A model generated the notes under the pieces. The model saw only the letters and a program-made list of their open reading frames with translations, made no database searches and had not been told where the DNA came from. 64,000 nt of DNA from Burkholderiales bacterium (lineage in GTDB: Bacteria > Pseudomonadota > Gammaproteobacteria > Burkholderiales > Burkholderiaceae_C), in contig JANYEE010000260.1 in the NCBI GenBank assembly GCA_025363275.1, positions 1 through 64,000 of the forward strand. The letters are read 5' to 3'. Both the position numbers and the translations under genes were made by a program. This document shows positions 61,644-64,000 of this stretch, one piece after another; position 1 is the stretch's first letter, and each line of letters starts with the position of its first letter.

Positions 61644-62384
61644 ATGCTTTTAATTCCTGCGATCGATCTCAAAGACGGCCACTGCGTACGCCTCAAACAA
61701 GGCGATATGGACCAATCCACCACCTTCGGCGAAGACCCTGCGGTCATGGCCCGGCGTTGGGTGGACCAGGGGGCAAGGCGTCTGCACTTGGTAGATCTGA
61801 ACGGTGCGTTCGCCGGGCACCCCAAAAACGAGGCCGCGATCCGCAAGATCCTGAAGGAAGTGGGTAGCGAGATTGACGTGCAACTGGGCGGCGGCATCCG
61901 TGACCTGGACACCATCGAGCGCTACCTGGACGCCGGCTTGCGTTTTGTGATCATCGGTACGGCTGCTGTCAAGAACCCTGGCTTTTTGCAGGATGCCTGT
62001 ACCGCATTTGGCGGCCACATCATCGTGGGCCTCGACGCACGCGATGGCAAGGTGGCCACCGACGGCTGGAGCAAGCTGACCCGCCACGATGTGATCGACC
62101 TGGGCAAGAAGTTTGAAGACTACGGCGTCGAAGGCATCATCTACACCGACATCGGTCGCGACGGCATGCTCACTGGCATCAACATCGACGCTACCGTCAA
62201 GCTGGCGCAAGCCCTGACCATCCCCGTGATCGCTTCGGGTGGTTTGTCCAATATGGCTGACATCGAAGCCCTGTGCGAGGTGGAAAGCGAAGGCGTGGAA
62301 GGCGTGATCTGCGGACGTGCGATTTACAGCGGTGATCTGGACTTTCAAAAGGCGCAAGAACGCGCAGATGAATTGAATGGCTGA
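61644..62384 (+). CDS. hisA: ProFAR isomerase HisA
   Basis: [35 protein letters not shown]. Confidence 0.97.
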   Translation: MLLIPAIDLKDGHCVRLKQGDMDQSTTFGEDPAVMARRWVDQGARRLHLVDLNGAFAGHPKNEAAIRKILKEVGSEIDVQLGGGIRDLDTIERYLDAGLRFVIIGTAAVKNPGFLQDACTAFGGHIIVGLDARDGKVATDGWSKLTRHDVIDLGKKFEDYGVEGIIYTDIGRDGMLTGINIDATVKLAQALTIPVIASGGLSNMADIEALCEVESEGVEGVICGRAIYSGDLDFQKAQERADELNG

Positions 62385-62416
62385 GCCTGAGAGGCTTAGA
62401 CGGGTTTCCTCGTTAT

Positions 62417-62440
62417 ACTTGCACCATATTCTGTACAAGT
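62417..62440. promoter_or_regulatory. Imperfect inverted-repeat operator upstream of yefM
   Basis: ACTTGCACcatattctGTACAAGT, overlapping the promoter region. Confidence 0.5.
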
Positions 62441-62455
62441 CAAAAAGAGCCAGAT

Positions 62456-62710
62456 ATGAAAGTCGTCACCTACTCCGAAGCCCGCAGCGCCCTGAAAACG
62501 GTGCTGGACCGCGTGCATGACGACGCCGATGTGACGGTTATCAGTCGCCGCGATGGAGCGGACGCAGTGGTTATGTCTTTGGATCATTACCAAAGCTTGA
62601 TGGAAACCATGCATCTGCTGGGCACTCCGGCGAATGCAGCACATTTGGCTAAATCCATTGCGCAGCACAAAGCGGGCAAGCGCACCCGGCGCGCACTGAT
62701 TCAGGCCTGA
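62456..62710 (+). CDS. Phd/YefM family antitoxin
   Basis: MKVVTYSEARSALKTVLDRVHDDADVTVISRRDGADAVVMSLDHYQSLMETMHLL. Confidence 0.93.
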   Translation: MKVVTYSEARSALKTVLDRVHDDADVTVISRRDGADAVVMSLDHYQSLMETMHLLGTPANAAHLAKSIAQHKAGKRTRRALIQA

Positions 62711-62725
62711 TTGGGCCGCTTCCGC

Positions 62726-62992
62726 GTGGCGCGCAGCATTCGTTTTACTCCTGCGGCGTGGGACGATTACTTGTACTGGCAGGGGCAAGACAAGAAAACA
62801 CTTCGCCGTATCAATACCCTGATCGAAGCAGCGGTGCGCGACCCATTTGCAGGTATCGGCAAACCAGAGCCTCTAATGGGCAACCTGTCGGGCTACTGGT
62901 CACGCCGCATCGATGAAACCCACCGATTGGTCTATTCCGTAGACGATTCTGATCTGGATGTGATTGCGTGTCGGGGACATTACGATGATTAA
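62726..62992 (+). CDS. Txe/YoeB family endoribonuclease toxin
   Basis: [68 protein letters not shown]. Confidence 0.93.
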   Translation: MARSIRFTPAAWDDYLYWQGQDKKTLRRINTLIEAAVRDPFAGIGKPEPLMGNLSGYWSRRIDETHRLVYSVDDSDLDVIACRGHYDD

Positions 62993-63039
62993 AGCAGTTC
63001 GCCGAATCCCGCTGTCAACACCCCTTCTACAATCGACGC

Positions 63040-63819
63040 ATGCTCGCTAAAAGAATCATTCCTTGCCTGGACGTGACCGGTGGCCGCGTTGTCAAGGGCG
63101 TTAACTTCACCCAGTTGCGAGACGCAGGGGACCCGGTAGAAATTGCTGCGCGCTACAACGAGCAGGGCGCCGACGAACTCACGTTTCTCGACATTACCGC
63201 CACCAGCGATGGGCGCGATTTGATTCTGCACATCATCGAAGCGGTGGCATCGCAAGTCTTCATCCCACTGACCGTGGGCGGAGGCGTGCGTACCGTGGAC
63301 GACGTGCGGCGCCTGTTGAACGCGGGTGCGGATAAAACCAGTTTCAACTCGGCAGCGATTGCGAATCCGCAGGTCATTGAAGACGCTTCACTCAAATACG
63401 GCGCGCAGTGCATCGTGGTGGCCATTGACGCCAAACGCCGATCGGAAGAAGACGCCAAAGTGCGCGGTGCGGGTTGGGATGTTTACAGCCACGGTGGCCG
63501 TAAAAATACCGGCTTGGACGCCGTGGCCTGGGCGACCGAGATGGCTCGGCGCGGCGCCGGTGAGATTTTGCTGACCAGCATGGACCGGGACGGCACCAAG
63601 AGCGGTTTTGATTTGGCCCTGACCCGCGCGGTAGCTGATGCGGTCAGTGTGCCGGTGATTGCCAGTGGCGGCGTGGGCAACCTGGACCATCTGGCCGATG
63701 GCGTGCAGCAGGGCGGGGCGGATGCGGTGCTCGCCGCCAGCATTTTCCATTACGGTGAGTACACCGTGGGCCAGGCCAAGGCGCGCATGGCCGAGCGCGG
63801 AATTCCAGTCAGAATTTGA
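63040..63819 (+). CDS. hisF: Imidazole glycerol phosphate synthase subunit HisF
   Basis: [23 protein letters not shown]. Confidence 0.97.
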   Translation: MLAKRIIPCLDVTGGRVVKGVNFTQLRDAGDPVEIAARYNEQGADELTFLDITATSDGRDLILHIIEAVASQVFIPLTVGGGVRTVDDVRRLLNAGADKTSFNSAAIANPQVIEDASLKYGAQCIVVAIDAKRRSEEDAKVRGAGWDVYSHGGRKNTGLDAVAWATEMARRGAGEILLTSMDRDGTKSGFDLALTRAVADAVSVPVIASGGVGNLDHLADGVQQGGADAVLAASIFHYGEYTVGQAKARMAERGIPVRI

Positions 63820-63829
63820 GTTTTATAAG

Positions 63830-63887
63830 CCTTTTGGGCCTATGGCCCAGGTAAACGCTGCCTTGGCAGCTATTAAATATATAGCAA
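63830..63887 (-). repeat. Dispersed element A, copy 9 (hisF-hisI intergenic)
   Basis: Minus strand TTGCTATATATTTAATAGCTGCCAAGGCAGCGTTTACCTGGGCCATAGGCCCAAAAGG. Confidence 0.85.
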
Positions 63888-63911
63888 ATGCAAACCACAA
63901 CAACCCCACCC

Positions 63912-64000
63912 ATGAGCTGGCTCAAACACATCCGCTGGGATTCCAAAGGCCTGGTGCCCGTCATTGCGCAGGAGCAGGGCAGCAACGACGTACTGATGTT
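63912..64000 (+). CDS. hisI: Phosphoribosyl-AMP cyclohydrolase, truncated by window end
   Basis: [29 protein letters not shown]; follows hisF. Confidence 0.88.
   Translation, partial: MSWLKHIRWDSKGLVPVIAQEQGSNDVLM

Noticed and set aside
1-64000. CRISPR arrays, tRNA or rRNA genes, prophage
   Set aside because: No regularly spaced direct repeats, no recognisable tRNA/rRNA sequence and no phage structural genes seen by eye.

Overview
The window looks like a chromosomal segment from a Comamonadaceae/Burkholderiales-type betaproteobacterium (judged from gene content and order, not a database search). It is mostly housekeeping genes: a TPP-riboswitch operon (TonB receptor, PnuC-type transporter, NadR-like kinase); a polysaccharide/LPS block (GT39, GtrA, GT9) with metK and two lauroyl acyltransferases; engB, cytochrome c4, resB/ccsA, msrPQ; cyaY, pbp1A, pilMNOPQ, an Ig-like repeat lipoprotein, aroKB, dgt; a REP-associated tyrosine transposase (RAYT); gltBD; mlaFEDACB; an ABC-2 exporter; bolA, murA; and a his operon (hisG-D-C-B-H-A-F-I) interrupted by two toxin-antitoxin modules. 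The most notable signal is a dispersed ~58-bp repeat element. It has a GCTAT-N7-ATAGC hairpin, a fixed 20-nt spacer, then GGGCC-n-GGCCC. I find nine copies by eye. Four lie inside or overlap coding sequence without breaking frame: the GT39 gene, the DUF1415 gene, the gltB 3' end and the hisD start. This resembles the protein-coding palindromic elements of Rickettsia. Other points of interest are a second, GC-rich repeat family, a start codon in the loop of a 10-bp perfect hairpin, and a candidate thiamine-salvage kinase. No tRNA, rRNA or CRISPR was seen.
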